Assembly (NCBI GenBank): GCA_013399115.1
Contig: VXAA01001354.1
Span: 1,275,822 to 1,339,821 of the forward strand
Length of the DNA: 64,000 bases
From: Anseranas semipalmata
Lineage: Eukaryota; Chordata; Aves; Anseriformes; Anseranatidae
Direction of reading: 5' to 3'
Shown one piece after another: positions 1 through 13,929 of this stretch; position 1 is the first letter of the stretch; each line of letters opens with the position of its first letter. The notes beneath the pieces were generated by a model. It made no database searches, was not told the DNA's origin, and saw nothing but the letters and a program-made list of their open reading frames with translations. The translations under genes were made by a program, and so were the position numbers.

Positions 1-3000
1 GGGTTGTCTGCAGCGCTGAAACTGAGATAGCAGAGATTGGAAAGCCTGTGCCTCTCCTTGGCTGGAGTTAACACACCAGCCCCCACAGACTGCCCACCCA
101 CTTCAACCTTAATCGCCGGCGTGCCTGTACAATCACCAGTTTCACTTCACTACATATTTCCTCCCCCAGAACTTCGCTTATAAAGCAAGAGGCACTAATA
201 CTCTGAGATGATCCCACGCCAGCCTCCTGTCATGGCTTAGTGCTCGTGGCTGGAGCACGCTGGCTGAGCAACAGCTATCTGCAAGCCATGTAGGCAGGGC
301 TCTGTCCCTTTCTTTTTTCCAGTCCCTCCTTGGATGTGCATGCATTAACTCCACCAAAAAGTTCTCAGCTCTTTCTGTTTTTAAGGGCATCACCCTCTGC
401 TTGCAGACAAGCCTGGAAGGAGACAAAAGCCTGCATTTGAAAGTGCTTGACAGCGAGACGGCATGGATGGTTGGGGGTTTGAGCTCCAAGACGTGCTGCA
501 GGACCTCAGTCCACTAGGAGACAAGACTGGACCATGTCCTCCATGCTCAGACCTATGTTATAGATATGGGCTAAATATCCCCCACTGGGATGGGGGAGAG
601 AAGCAGAAAGGTAAAAGTGCAAAAACTCGTGGGTTGAGATAAAGACAGTTTAACAGGTAAAGCAAAAGCTGTGCATGCAAGCAAAGCAAAATAAGGAATT
701 CTTTCGTTCCTTCCCATCGGCAGCCATTGCCAGGAAAGCGGGGCTCCATCACACATAATGATGACTTGGGAAGACAAACGCCATCACTCTGAACATCTTC
801 CCTTCATCCTTCTTTCCCCCAGCTTTTATTGCTGACCACAACGTCTCATGGCATGGGACATCCCTTTGGTCAGCTGGGGTCAGCTGTCCCAGCTGTGTCC
901 CTTCTCAGCTCCTTGTGCACTCCGGCCTCCTCACTGTGCAAGCACTGCTCAGCAATAGCTGAAACACTGCTGTGTTATCAACACTGTTTTGGTCACAAAT
1001 CCCAAACAGTCCACCATACAAGTTACTATGAATAAAATTAACTCTATCCCAGCAAAACCAGTACAGTAGAGTCCTGGCTGACTTAGGCTGGATGAAAGCA
1101 GTCTGGAGGCTGGTTCTCAGCATCCCCATACTCCTGCTTTCAGAAATGACCACTTTCTTTTGTCTGAGGGTGATTTACTCTCTGGAAAGTGAACAATGCT
1201 GCAGTGCCCCTGAGCTCATGGGGACCATCTCCCCTCCATGGCTCTCACCACACACATGAGCATGTGGTGCATTAACCTTGGAGTAACATTGACGGGGTTA
1301 GCTGAGGTCTGCTGCATCCCATGTGTAGTTACAGCCTCCTCACATGAGTTGTAAAATGCTACTGCAGTTAGTTTGGGGGCAGCAAGCAATCTGACACACT
1401 CTACCAGCCAGGACCCTGTCAGACAAAGAACTAGAAAGCAAGGCCATGGGAATAAGGCAGACTGTCAAAAGTGCCTGTTTGTGGAGAACAAGAGATGCGG
1501 ACAGTCAAAGGGACTCACGCTTGCAGAACCAGACCCCAAAGGTACAAGCTCCAGCTGGCCTTTCATAAAAGGTTTCCAGCCCTCAAAACAGCAAGCCTCT
1601 GAGACAGCCCACAAGGCAAAAATGTACTGGTGGTCTGAAAAATGAACACAAATGAGATTGCAGGACACTATTGCAGCTCGCTAGTGATAACACACGCAGG
1701 GCTGGATGGCCCAGGAGCTCCACTCCCAGCAAGTCCCACGTACCTCTCATGTAATGGGTGGGACCTGTGGCCCAGGTCTTCTCAGATGTATGGGTGCCCA
1801 CATCCTTCTGACTGCTCCAGGGGCAGCATAACACTTCCAAGGGTTTGGAGTCAACGATAAATCCAACAGGTACAATAAAATCGGGAATGCACAGAAGTGA
1901 TGTAGAAGAATGGAAAGAAAGTGGGGATTGTACTTTGAAATTGGAAAAGCACTTTCAAAAAATTATCCTGCATAATTTTAGTCCTGTACCTACCTGGCTG
2001 TCCTGTGTCCTCTGCCCAAGAAATTGATTTCACAAAACCTGTTAAAAACTCTCTTTCTAAATTCTGAGTTGACAAGGATGTTGCCCGAAGCTTGCTTGGG
2101 CTTGGTACTGGAAGATGCTGGTGGCTGAGCTGATGAATTGATTTGTTTCCTGAATTGACAACTTCTGAGCCAATATTAAAGCACGATGGATACCTACAGC
2201 TGGATGCAAGTGTGGGAGAAACCTGTTCCTGAGAACAGCTTGCAGCCTTCAAATCAGATGATGCACGGGCCACCCCGGGGCCCGGTGGTGGCAGCAGGAA
2301 GGCTCCCTCTGACTTTAGACGGACTTTAATCAGGTCCATGTGAGCTGTGTGCATGCATGCAAGGCAGTCTGGATTTGGACTATCAAACACTCACAACAAA
2401 CAACTCACTAATAAGCTGCAGACCAAGATTTTCTTTTTTCAGAGATTATTCAATAAACGTTTCCAAATAACAAGTTTCTCTGGGAAAAATCCAGCCTTTT
2501 CCTACAGACAGCTCACATACCGGAAAAAAGGCAACATTACTGACATAAATTATTCATTACAAATTACTCACCCAGTTCTCGCAGCCAGTGGTGCTTTTCC
2601 TCTACCTGGAGCTGTGGAAAGGCCAGGTTGTGTCCCTTCAAAGAGAGGGGAAGGTCATTTTAACCAGCCATGGGACACTTAGCCAGCCTGAGCTGCTTGC
2701 AGGGCCTCCTGACATGGACACGGTGCTTGCCACGGGGACCTGTTTGCCATCAGGGTGTCGGGTGTCCCCCCGGCCCCTCTTCCTCCCAGGCACACCTGGG
2801 CAAGCAGAGCTGACCACGGTAGGGCTGCAGCGTCCACATTCAGCTAAGCCAGGCTGGACGGCTCAGTGGAGCTCAGGAGTAATGTGAGAGCCCGGGCAGG
2901 AGAAGGCACGGTTCTCACATCTGCACCGCACTGCCAAGTGAGAGAAGGGTTCAACATGAGAGAACCTGTGGCTGGAAAAGGGACTAGCTCCACTCTTGGC

Positions 3001-4859
3001 TGCTTCTTGAAGCTAGCTATTTTGCAACATTAATAAAACCAGCAAGTCCATCTTTTGCAATATGTTTTCTAATTTCTCCAGCAAACCCAGCTGCCCAGGA
3101 GAGTTCACTCCAAGACCAGGGAGTCAGTATGGCTTCTTCAGAGCTTTCCATCTGCTTTGGGACACACAAGTACAACTGAAACAAACGATAAAAGTGAAAC
3201 TCACAACACAGACTGCATGGAGGCATGCAGGGAGGAACTAAAGGTATTGCACAAGTTTGTGGTGAAATGCCTTGCCGACATCGCACCCCTTCTGCGTGGT
3301 TGTGATGGCCACAGGGCAGCAACAGGCTGGGGCTGCGTGGATCCAGAGATGAAGGTGTCTTTGGGACCCGGGGGGGGCAACCTCACTGCCCAATGTCCCC
3401 TGCCCAGCAGCTCCCACTGGCACAACACAATAACGGTACTGATCCGCTGCCTCTGGAGAGGCTTACAGGGAAGGCACAGGGTGCTGCTGCAGCCACAGCA
3501 GAAATGGGAAGATACCCAGTGTTAAATGATGTCTTTGTATGTTCGTACACAGGAGCCTTATTTTGTAGGTCTACAACACATTGCTGTGCATCAAGTCTCC
3601 TCTTTTGCCCAGAAGTGGTTTGTCTTTCCACCTCTAACCTTCAGTCTGCATTGAGAGGCAACCACCAACATGCTCCAAGCACATTGCCATAGAAAGAAAA
3701 AAGAGGAAGAGCAGGTAGCAGCAAACCAGGTGACAAAACACTTATTTATGGAGAGCTTCCAGACAGTAGGTCAGGGGAAGCGAAGCAATAGGACTTTACT
3801 GCAGAACAGAGCAATGCTTTGTAGGGTTTTCATCCTTGAGATGTAAGCTATCTGCAGGCAGTATCTGCCACATTAACTAGAATACCATTGTTCATTGTCA
3901 ATGCCAAAATCATAATAGAAAACAAATACAGCCCTCGCAGGGAACTCTGCGAGGTGTCCCTTGTCCCAGCACTGTGAGCAGCCAGGCTGCGCACTGGTGT
4001 GTACCAACGTCCGTCTCCCAGTCCCGATGTGCCAAGCTCCTGTGTACCATCAGCGAAATGAGGCACCCCAAAGCTTCAGTGCAAATACACACCTTCCTTG
4101 GGGTCACAGCATTACCCTTCGTTAGGATTCTACATCAAATACGGCTTGAATAATTTCAGAGTTGTGTCCTTCCTTCTTTGTGCATCCAAAAGTCTTATCT
4201 ACTCCCATAAATCTATCACTCACATCTTCCAACTATAAAACTCCTAAGACGAATCTTCCTGTCATGTAATAGCCCTAATGCACAGCAGTTGAGGAAATCA
4301 TGGTGTCGGGCATTATTCTGCATCTGTTGTCTTGTCACGTTGTTTTGGCGCAGCCAGGATCAGGTTTTACAGTGTGTGTGGCCACTGCAGCTCCTCAGGC
4401 TGCGCTGAGTGGAGTTCTGCACGTAAGACAAAGCAGCACATCAGTGCGTCTTCAAATCAGGGCACACATTTTTCTAACTGACAGCTCTTTTTAAGTGTTA
4501 AATGGATATTAGTTTTTAGCACTTCAAGTACATACTTTAACTAGTTTAAAAAGAATTACTGGAAGTGAGGCAACTGTGGACTGCAGCATTTTTTTCGTCT
4601 TTCTCTGAAGCTGACAACAGAACAACGTTGACTTTCAGACTTACCAGACGGTTGAGATCCGTGTGCCATGGGTGTACGTGAAAGCCAGTTTGAGGAGATT
4701 AAATGGCAATGTGAACCAGCAGCTCCTCAGAACTGATGTTCTCCCTTGGCAGAGGTCCCTCCAGCAGAAGACGCGAGTGCGCGTTCCAGTGCACGCATTC
4801 CAGTGAACAACTCTTCTTGCCATCTTCCTCCTCCTTCTGCATCTTTCATCTGCTTGAAA
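1..4859. other. Intergenic, nothing recognisable
   Basis: Mixed-composition unique sequence. I examined the open frames on both strands, the longest being 179 codons at 1851-2390 minus. None resembles a known protein, has convincing splice sites, or shows coding-like composition. No repeat family was recognised. Confidence 0.6.
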
Positions 4860-5560
4860 TTTAGAGGGCGATTTAGCAGACCTGAATTTGGCTCCTAATG
4901 AAGGCGTTCTGACTTGTCAATCTCTCCCCTGGCTGTTGCGAGAAGCCTTGATAATAACTTGGGCTGTATCCACCCTTAGAAGCCAGTGTCTAATGCTGGG
5001 CCATCTGGACGCCCACAAGGTGCCAAACACTGTCGTTCGTATTTAGTCCAGCTTCCTGCTCAAGTCAAATGGTATTTTGATGAGTGACTGCTAAAATGCT
5101 CAGGATTTGACCCTCGCGTGTTTGTCTCACTGTCTCCAGCAGTGACGATGGCCTGCTCGTCAGCTGTTTACTCAGTTTGCAATAGAGCCAGCTGAAAAAT
5201 TTTCAACAGAGCAATTTCTCATCCAGTACAGTCTATTCAAAATCAAAATATTTCTCGGCAGTTTGTCAATTTCAATGAAATTTTACAACAGGAGAATGTC
5301 AAAACATGGTGTTTCATCACCGCTGCAGTGCTTCTTTTCAATGGCATTGACGTGTTCCATTTCATTATGGTCTTTTTGTTTCCACGGCTGCACATATTTG
5401 AATATTGACACAAATGCTATACAGATTTTATATTTTGCACTGCCTAATGTCTTAGTTTTTCCGTTTTTATACAACAGGAAAGTAGAAAGAAAACCAACAT
5501 CATTTAAATAAGACTTTTTTTCTGACTAGTTTCAAAATATGCATTTCATGGGAAATTTCC
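4860..5560. promoter_or_regulatory. AT-rich unique block, candidate conserved non-coding element
   Basis: A stretch with no repeats or coding signal, dense in TTTCAATG, ATTTGAATATTGACA and similar words, and much more AT-rich than its GC-rich neighbours on the right. This is typical of developmental enhancers beside FGF genes, but no conservation data are available. Confidence 0.25.
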
Positions 5561-8500
5561 AAATTTCACTTTTTCATCTTGATTAATAACAAAAAGAGCT
5601 GGGGAGCGTCAGGGCTTCTCCAGGAGTGGAAATTCCACCTCCTGACCAGCTCTCATTACCACTCAGTCCTCACCCAGCCCCAGCTCCAGCTGAAATCCTT
5701 GGCTCTGTGGGAACATATAAGGTAGATCCGATTCACAAGCCTAGCAACAGGCTGGGAGAACACAACTGGCAAACCACCCCTTTGCAAAACTCCGTGAATC
5801 ATCACGGCTTTGATGCAGACTGCCCTCCTTGCAAGGAAAATGTACCTCAGCAACAGAAATAAGATCTTAAATCAAATCAGATGCGGCTTGAAATATTTAT
5901 CTACTGTTCTTCTGGGAAGAGGAATTGTAGTGGAACAAATTCCCATAGTTATTTTACTGCTAAGATGGGCAAAAAAAATCTGAATGTACCTTGACCAAAA
6001 CCAAGAGAGAGACAGGAATGTGAAGCTCCAAAATTCAGGCCACTGCAGGATTAATACCACGTGACGTCGGCCACGCGGCCTCCCCACAGGCTTTGGTTGA
6101 GGATCTAGATCCCACGCCAAGTCCCACCACAAGCGGAGGAATCCCTTCCTGGGGTGAGTCATGTTACGAGTGCTGGTGAAATGCGAGCGCTCTGCGTGCA
6201 CCGCGCTGCTGCTGGGCGAGCTTCAGCCAGCCTCGCCTCTTCTGTCTGCAGCGCCTGCAGACAGGGACATGCTCCTTCGGACAGAGATGCTCCTTCCTTT
6301 CTGAAGTTACCTTCTGGACTTCTGGGACTCATCTGCGATTTGCTAGTGTTCACTGGTTTCGGATGATGCAACTCCCTCCTGTTTGTTTGGTGATCACCTG
6401 AGAACAGTGAAGACGAGGGTAGGTGGCCACGAAGGCTGGTACAACACTGAGTGAAAGTCATCTGCAGAGGAAGCACCAGTTGCCCGGATGAGATCTGATC
6501 CAAAACCCTGTTGGCAACTCAGATGCTATTTTCCCCTTTGCTTTCCTTGCAGGTTCCACACTTCTCTGGAGGAGCCATCCCCGAAGTCCAGTAGTACTCA
6601 GGGAGTGTTTGCCTTTTAGAAAAAAATCTTTGGACCTGTTTTAGAGGTTAGGGTTGTTTCTAAGTTCACCCATAAAATGATTTCACCTCTGCAAGGCAAA
6701 CCAAGGGTAGTGTTGTAGTCCCAGGAGCTGAAGAATCTTGTCAACCATTGGCAAGAGAACTTAGAACATCAGATGATTGCAGGGTTATCTGGACCAAATT
6801 GCCCCACCTCCATCAGCCTTTGCTCCTGTGCCCACTAACAGTCATCTGTACCTAAGCCACCTTTGGATCAGACTCAAGAAGAATTTATCCAGTCTGAGAT
6901 CTGCTCTTCGGTCCACTTTCCTGAGGGCCCTATGGCCTTTCCCACTTGTCATCCAACTGGAGACGAATCCAGCATGCAAACAGAATGACCATGTCCCATC
7001 ACAAGAGCAGGGGTACCGAATTACTCAGCCCACAGATGCCCACCCCCAGCCAAAAGGTTACGAACTACAAGGTTAGATCATAAGTAAAACAGGGTGGGGA
7101 CTTCCTAGCAGAGCTAGGAAGCCTCTTAGGGTAATTTCAGTGCAAATAAACAAAGAATAACCATATATTTCAAATGCGACTGATGTGGAGCCCCAGGTAC
7201 TGGAGGCTGGCTGCCCTCAGTCGGAGCCCTGAGGACCAGAGGTCGCCCCCGAGGTGCTCTGGCCAGCAGCACAGTGGCCATGTAGTGGTAGGGAGCAGGG
7301 AGCCGCGTCCAGACTGTGGTTTCACAGCTGCACGGCTCTGGCCTTGGGTGATGAAACAAGGCCCAGACAGGAAGCAGTTTTCCTCAACAGTAAGCTGCTA
7401 TTTTTACACATTTCACTTCTCTGACCAAGGAGACGCTTGAAGCCAGTGGGCTCTGCTCCGCTGCGCATCGCTCCAGCACCAACACCCAGAGGTGTCCTCT
7501 GGCCTGCTGCAGGCTGGGCAAGGAGCTGGAGAAGCTTTAGCAGCAGCGCTCTGGCCATCAGCATGGCCTCAACAAGCCTGGGGACACGCCTGCCCCGAGC
7601 CAGGGGAGCAGGACGGGTAGCGAAGGAGCTTCCAGGGGTCCAGCAGCCCATGGTGACAACAAGAGGCCGGAACAGGGCACCAAGGGGCAGGAGGGAGCCC
7701 ACTGTATGGCCCTGCTGCTTCTCTGATCCTCACACGCGTGACCTGGTGTGCAGTATTAGCCTCAGGACGTTCCAGAGGAGGAGCAGCCTCACCCAGCACG
7801 GCGCTCTGGTGGCTGCTCCCACTGCTGTTCACACGCACAGCCCCTGCCCACGGCACATCCCAGCCCCTGGCCCACCCCGAGCAAGGTGACAGCACCGGTC
7901 GCTCCCGGCCCCCCTCGCTCCCGGCCCCCGGCAGGGAGTGGCAGCACTTCCCCAGTCCCAGGGTGACAGATCCGGAGTGAAGTCACGAATAGCTGCAGCT
8001 CTGCGGGAACGGGCTGGAAAATAGAGCTGTGAGGGGGGGAACGTGCTGCTTGTGCCAGAACCACCTGACATCGAGTAACACCGAAAGGAGAGAGGGGGGA
8101 ATAGCCTCGTCCCGTCCTCGAGCAGTTCCTTTTCCTTCTGTATCAGTGCCCGGGTGTGAGCAGTCTGAGCACAGATGGTGCAGCGCGACGGGCAGGGGGT
8201 GCAGCTCCGGCTACAGGAGCCCCTGGCTGGGAGTCCCACAAAGGGATGGTTGGTGGAAGCTCCAGTGCGAAGCTGAGGCAGATTGAGGAGGATCCGTGCC
8301 CTCCCCTTCCTGCTAGTCACCATTTCGTGAGTTATTTCAGCCTTTTGCAGCCTCACTCGCTGCATCTGCAGGCGCAGTGACCAGGACGTCTCATCCCGCC
8401 GCCCCTGCTGTCCCTCGGGAGCAGGAAAAGTTCAATGCCAGAAAGAAGCCCTGATGGTACACGCTCACCAGCGAAATCTCGCCAAAGCCACAGTGCCACC

Positions 8501-10639
8501 TCTGTCCCCCTGCTCAGCCAGGGCCCATCCTGCCTGCATGGACAGCTCGAGAGGCTGCAGGCTGGACTTAATGAAAACATATAAATTAACATGTGCCTCC
8601 TGGGGGGGTTGTTAGGCTTAGCTCATTAGCGGTTAAAGCATATCCAGTGCTCGAAGTTATTTGTTTGTTTGTATTTTTGCAGCTGTCCTTAGTTCTCTTA
8701 GGTCAAGTAGAGGTGTGAGGTCCAAAATAGCATCGGGATGGCTGAGCTTATGTTTCCAGCCCTGAAAAAACAATGAAATGCTAATAAAAAAAACAAAAAA
8801 AACAACAAAAAAAAAGCTTTGTGAGAAAGATTTCACTCCAAAACCCCTCACAAACAAGGCACACAAGCATGGAAATGCAGGAGCCTGCGCACCCTGGGGA
8901 GGGGAGCTGCTGCCAGCTACTTTGGGAGGAGAAGTGGAATCTCAGTGGCTTGGGGAGGAAACTTTGGACACAGATCCTGGAGTAAGACAAGTCCCTGGCT
9001 CTCCGTTCCTTATCTGCAGCACAGCGGCTCGGCTGAGCGGCTGACACGGGGTCAGATGAAACTACTCGTCCACTCGGGCTGCTCAGTCCCACCAAGAGCC
9101 AGTTCTGCTTGCACCAGTTCCCAGCAGCTCCGTGGGAGCATCAGCAGCTCCTGCAGTGTGCGTGCCTCTCTCTAGCCTTCAGGCACTTTAGCCCTGGCCC
9201 ATTCTCAGCCCAAAGAGGGGTGCATGCTCCTAAAATACGGGCACACCACAGGGAGCAGCTCTTCCCCCTCACAACCCTGTCCTTAAAAATCAAAGTGCTT
9301 GGAGCAGACCCGATCCTGTTTTAAAGAGTTACTCCTTTTTCCAGCTGAGCACAGCAGTACAGGTCTGGAAGCAGGTGTAAAGGCACAAGTAAAGATCAGA
9401 AGCCTCAAAAAACAATGCAGAAGTGCAGTTGCCCCTCTCTGGATTGCTCAAAGCAGTTCCCATGCATCTCTGTGCATCACCAGAAGTGAAAAGCTCTGGT
9501 TCCTGCTCCAGCTGGTGATGCTGGAGTGGACCCGCATGGCCCTGCACCCTGAGACTTGGGCAAACGTCGTGCTGAAGGAGAGGAGCCACATTGCTGGAGG
9601 GAGCAGGGCCGGTTCTCCAGCAGGCTTGGTCTTGTTCGCAAGGGTGGCTGCATGCTGCTGGGCCGGGATCTGCTCCGGGTGGGAGCAGCCCTGCACGGCA
9701 GCTCTGACTCGGGGCAGCACTGGTGGTGCGCGACTTGCAGGGCAGCACGTGGCTCCGCACAGCACCGTTACCGCTGGATGCTGTAAAAGCAGGCTGAGCA
9801 GTAAGGCAAAGACTGCAAAGCAACAGAAAGGTTATGCCAGGACCTCTCCACTTGCTTCAGTAGACTCCAGCAGCAATGCACCATCATTTTTTCACAATGA
9901 AATTCCACCAAGAATGTGACCCCCGCCCCCTGCTGCTGATGGACTCCCAGCTCGCGGCTGTACACATCACTGGGAGGTGATGGAAGGACAAACCGCCAAG
10001 CGACACGCTGCTGGAGGCTTTATCCCTGAAAATGACCCTGCGCAGAGCAGCAGTACTGCTCAGCACCATGCCTCAGGTCGGGCGGTCATCCCACAGGATC
10101 CTGTTCTTTCCATAACAGCCACTGAACGTGTCCGTCTTTGCTGCAAAGAGAAAACTCTGCCTGCTTAGAGCCTGGGCAGTAACAGCCATCCTTTCCAGAG
10201 AGGATTAACCCGGTAGCTAGCCATGGGGTGACTTCTGGAGAAGCAGAGAGGCCCCTCAACTCTCCCTTCAATTAATGACAGCCTCTTAACACGCAGTGCC
10301 TCCCCCGGCATCCCTGCCCCATTCCACATCGCAGGTTGAACTGCAAAAGGCACCGGTGGTAGACTCACAGCCCAGGCAAAGCCACCAGGGCTTTCCTCCT
10401 GGAGCCCGAACCCAATGAACAAACGTCGGCTGGGGCACGAAGGGCTTCGGTTCCAAGCAGAAGAGATGCCCCGTGGCGGCAGGAGGCGTGAGATGAAGCA
10501 GCGCTCTGAAAGGCAGCATTTGTGGCTGCATCGCCTCGCTCCTGCGTCCAGGACAGGAGCTGCCGGCAGGCTTATCTGCCGCCGGTCCCACTCAAGCCCA
10601 TTCCCAGCCAGTTTTGTTGTTTTGGTCTTTCTTCGAGGG
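5561..10639. other. Intergenic, GC-rich with scattered CpG pockets
   Basis: GC-rich unique sequence with a CpG pocket at about 7870-7945 and overlapping chance frames on both strands, the longest 206 codons at 9299-9919 plus. One A-rich tract sits at 8778. No gene or repeat family is recognised. Confidence 0.6.
8778..8815 (+). repeat. A-rich low-complexity tract
   Basis: An A-rich tract with scattered C (aaaacaaaaaaaacaac type) about 38 bases long. It is a simple repeat outside any gene. Confidence 0.85.
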
Positions 10640-11600
10640 AATGAGCTCAGATGAAACCGAAGCAGGTGCTAATTAAAAACAGGGCTATTCTTCAAACTGG
10701 GCTTTTAATTACTGTAAAAATATGTCAAGGAAAGTTGCAAAGGGGAAGAAAAATAGTAATTCCTTGTGCTACCTGCCATTTTCACTTGATTACCATCACA
10801 CTTTTCTGTAGAGCAAAAACATCAGTCCTCCATAACAAACTCCTCTCTTGGGGGCTAGTGTGAATTGAGAGCTGTGAGGCCCTGCCGTGGGCTCCAAAAC
10901 TAGCAGCATAATGTCTGTAACAGACATGCTACCTAATTAAATTGTTAGGGAACAGGCTTTTATATCTTTAACACCTAATTTACTATTGTTTCTTTGAAAG
11001 TGTTTGGCTTCCCTGTGGTTTTTTGGGCCTCCCTTCTCAGTTTTACGACGGCTTTTAAGTTTTTCGTGTGTGTTTCAACTAAATAACCATTTTGGAGGTT
11101 TTGTTAGGGTCCCGGCTCAAGTCAGACCAGGGGAAACAGGGGCCTGTTTTACTGTTGTTCATGCTGGGTGAGTTACCACTACCGTGCTAATTATGTAATT
11201 ACCCCATTTTAATAGCTATTGTATACTGCTTTATTGCTAACAAATCTTATTTCCTCTTTCTTTTCTCACTGATTGAACGGTAAAAGTATAAGGACACACA
11301 CAAATATTATACTGCACTATAAACCACAATACAAGCCTTGAAAGAGTTCACAGGGCTCTAACGATAAACGAGCACCCTGATTTATCCAAATCTCCCCGAC
11401 AGAAGTGATGATGTAACTTTCGCTTACCAGGAAGACACAGAACTGCATTCCTTTCTCAAATACCAGGTGTGATGCTGCAATGACCATTGCAAGTCTCTTA
11501 ATGTAAGTTTATACCTCACTTCCCACAGAAAGCATGGATTATACTTAAGATACCTAGATTGCGCTGTACCAGAGATAAGTAATGAACATGTTAATTGATT
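10640..11600. promoter_or_regulatory. AT-rich block rich in TAATTA cores, candidate enhancer
   Basis: Homeodomain-type TAATTA/TAATTG cores recur: GCTAATTAAAAAC near 10668, TTTTAATTACTG near 10704, CCTAATTAAATTG near 10932, GCTAATTATGTAATTACC at 11186-11203 and TTAATTGATTAC near 11590. The block is free of simple repeats and of plausible coding frames. Its borders with GC-rich sequence are sharp, at about 10640 and 11640. Of the blocks left of FGF18 this has the clearest enhancer-like texture. Confidence 0.35.
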
Positions 11601-12675
11601 ACTTCCTCACCAATATTTAAAGTAAAATGAAAATTTGGGGTCTTGAGAGCTGGGGGAACGCCTCTGCAAAAATATTCCTGACTTGCTCTGTTTCCTGGAG
11701 TAGGAGCAGGGGACACCCCCGGGGGGAGCCAGAAGGTCCCAAGGGCTGGGACCTAAGAGAAAGGACGGTGCCAGGCTCCTGAGGCTGTGCCAAGGCATGG
11801 CATGCAGGGATGGGAGCGGCCTGCGGGATCCTCTGCGGGATGCAGCGGCCAGGGCTGGATGAGGGCTGTCCAAAGCGGAACCGAGGGGTGGATGTTGTCC
11901 AGGGAGCAAATCCACCTGTATGCTGATTTCTGTGTGCTGAACTACACCACTGTATTCTGTATTTATAGATATATATGTGTACTGCTGCTATGATCATGCT
12001 CTTTTAAGATTAAAGTAAGCCTAATCTGCATGAATACCATCATTACACAAAAACCTTGCTATTTTCCCTCTTCTTGCTTTTCCCCACAGCCGGCTCCAGA
12101 ACCCACCCCCAGTTTATCCCAAAGGAATCCAGGTAAAATGTACATCGAGTTCAGCTGGACTTCCACCCACATGCTGCTGGTACAGTCCCAGTGTGCAACA
12201 GTCAAAAGCTGGGGCCCGCCAGCTTTCGCCGTGGTTTCTGTTGGACTCCAGAAGCCCTGGAGACCCGTTCTCACTGCAAGTCGGGCATCGGCAAGGGGCT
12301 GCTGAGCACACAGCAGCCAAAGGTCCCCACTGCTGTCCTCCAGCCCACCCTTGGCAACTGGAGCATCTCTGCAAACAGCAGCAAGGGCTGCCCTGCTCTC
12401 CATCACATTCCTCCTTAAATCCATCCTTTGCCAATATATCTACTGAAAAAAATTGACAGCAAAAAAATGAATTAGGCTGCTGGTGTGCTAAGACCACTGT
12501 CTATCATACTGAGCAATATTGGCTCATCGTCCTCCCGCGCTCGCTCTCTGTCTGCACCCATCTGCTGCCTGCAGGCTCGTGCTGGGGTTCGGAGCGGTGA
12601 TGCTGTGTGGGGCACAGGTCGAGTACAAAAGCTGTGGGATGCTGTGGTGGCAGCAACAGAGAGGCACGCGCACAC
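11601..12675. other. Intergenic, nothing recognisable
   Basis: Unique sequence of mixed composition leading into the microsatellite at 12676. Chance frames only. Confidence 0.6.
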
Positions 12676-12860
12676 ACGTATGTGTATGTGTATGTGTATG
12701 TGTATGCATATATAAGTATACATATTTGTAGAAATCTCTATCTCTAATTCTAATTCTAATACTATACCTATAGCTATACCTGCACCTGTATCTATAGCTA
12801 TACCTATACCTATATATCTATATCTATACCTATGCCTACATCTACACTTATATCTATCTG
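12676..12860. repeat. Compound microsatellite: TATGTG hexamers passing into degenerate CTATAC hexamers
   Basis: About five copies of a TATGTG unit (12676-12706) pass through TATATAAG and TCTAATTC-like units into a degenerate CTATAC/CTATAT hexamer array that runs into the gap at 12861. The array is impure, suggesting an old repeat with ongoing slippage. No function is implied. Confidence 0.9.
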
Positions 12861-12876
12861 NNNNNNNNNNNNNNNN
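12861..12876. other. Assembly gap (16 N)
   Basis: A run of N ends the hexamer microsatellite. The sequence after it (gcggggggcgcc) is abruptly GC-rich, so the true repeat length and some flanking sequence are unknown. Confidence 1.
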
Positions 12877-13929
12877 GAGAGGCGGGGGGCGCCGGTGAGG
12901 AGCATCAGCCTGATCTGATGTAACATGAGATGATGTTTCCACACTGGAATTTCTCAAAGCTCTTTGTGTAGTTAAAAGTTTCAATGTTCTGAATTTTCAC
13001 TGTGAATACCTACCAACATCTCTTTCAGCACGGAGATTTCAGCCTTAGCTCCTCATGCTAAGGACAGGCTGGGCTGGAGAGAGCAGGCGTGAGGACACGG
13101 CTGTATGCCAGCTGCTCCTCCTTCCAGCATGGGATGGACAGGGGGTGGGGCAGGCATGTACTACGTTAATTTTTTTAAATGCCGGGATAGAAGAGCAGAA
13201 AGCAGCAGACAGTCCCCTTCATCGCCATTTATCTCCCAGCTCATGTCTGAGCGATGCAGTCTGCTTCTAGGGCACACTGGCAAGTTCAGGAGCCTCTGAG
13301 ACCACCTCTTGCACCCAACCCACACCAGATTAGGGATTATGGAAGCTGTCTTTCAGCAGGCCCAGCAAGCAAGGGCTGGTGCACAGAGCCCAAGACCAAA
13401 CTGTTTTTAGCCTTTTGCTAGAAATATCACCTCTCTCTGCTCAGGGTGCTTCTCTACATAGAGCCCAATGCCGCTCAGCTGCCTCATCACCCCTCTGTGG
13501 TCTTCAGGTTGGCATTGGCATCATCACACCGACAGCCATGGTTCAGTGAAGGGGCAAAGCCCCAGTCAACCCCGCACAACCCACATTGCCACCCATGAGC
13601 ATCTATTCTGCACTAGTGACCACATATTAGCAGATTATCCCAATTTTGCAGCTGCTGGCCCAAACCCTGTGTGCTCCATCCAGCCATGAGCTGGTGGACT
13701 CAGGCAGAGGAGCGGCTTTCCAGCAGACGCTGCTTTGAAGGCATTGCCTGAGATGTGCCCGTGACCTCTGTGTGTTTCAGACCCCTCTTTCACTTCACCA
13801 CCAGGCTCTTGGGATGCCCCTCAGAAGGACCAAAGCCTGGCCGATCCGTCCCACCCGCTATGCCCAAGAGCTGTATGAGTGTTAGGTCTCTGGTGGGGAC
13901 ACAAACTGCAAAGCATCACCGCCCCATTT
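12877..13929. other. Intergenic, nothing recognisable
   Basis: GC-moderate unique sequence right of the gap. It starts with a short GC-rich stretch and holds no supported feature. Confidence 0.6.

Noticed and set aside
12472..12984. 170-codon minus-strand frame across the microsatellite
   Set aside because: It translates a hexamer repeat and the N gap, so it is an artefact of low complexity.
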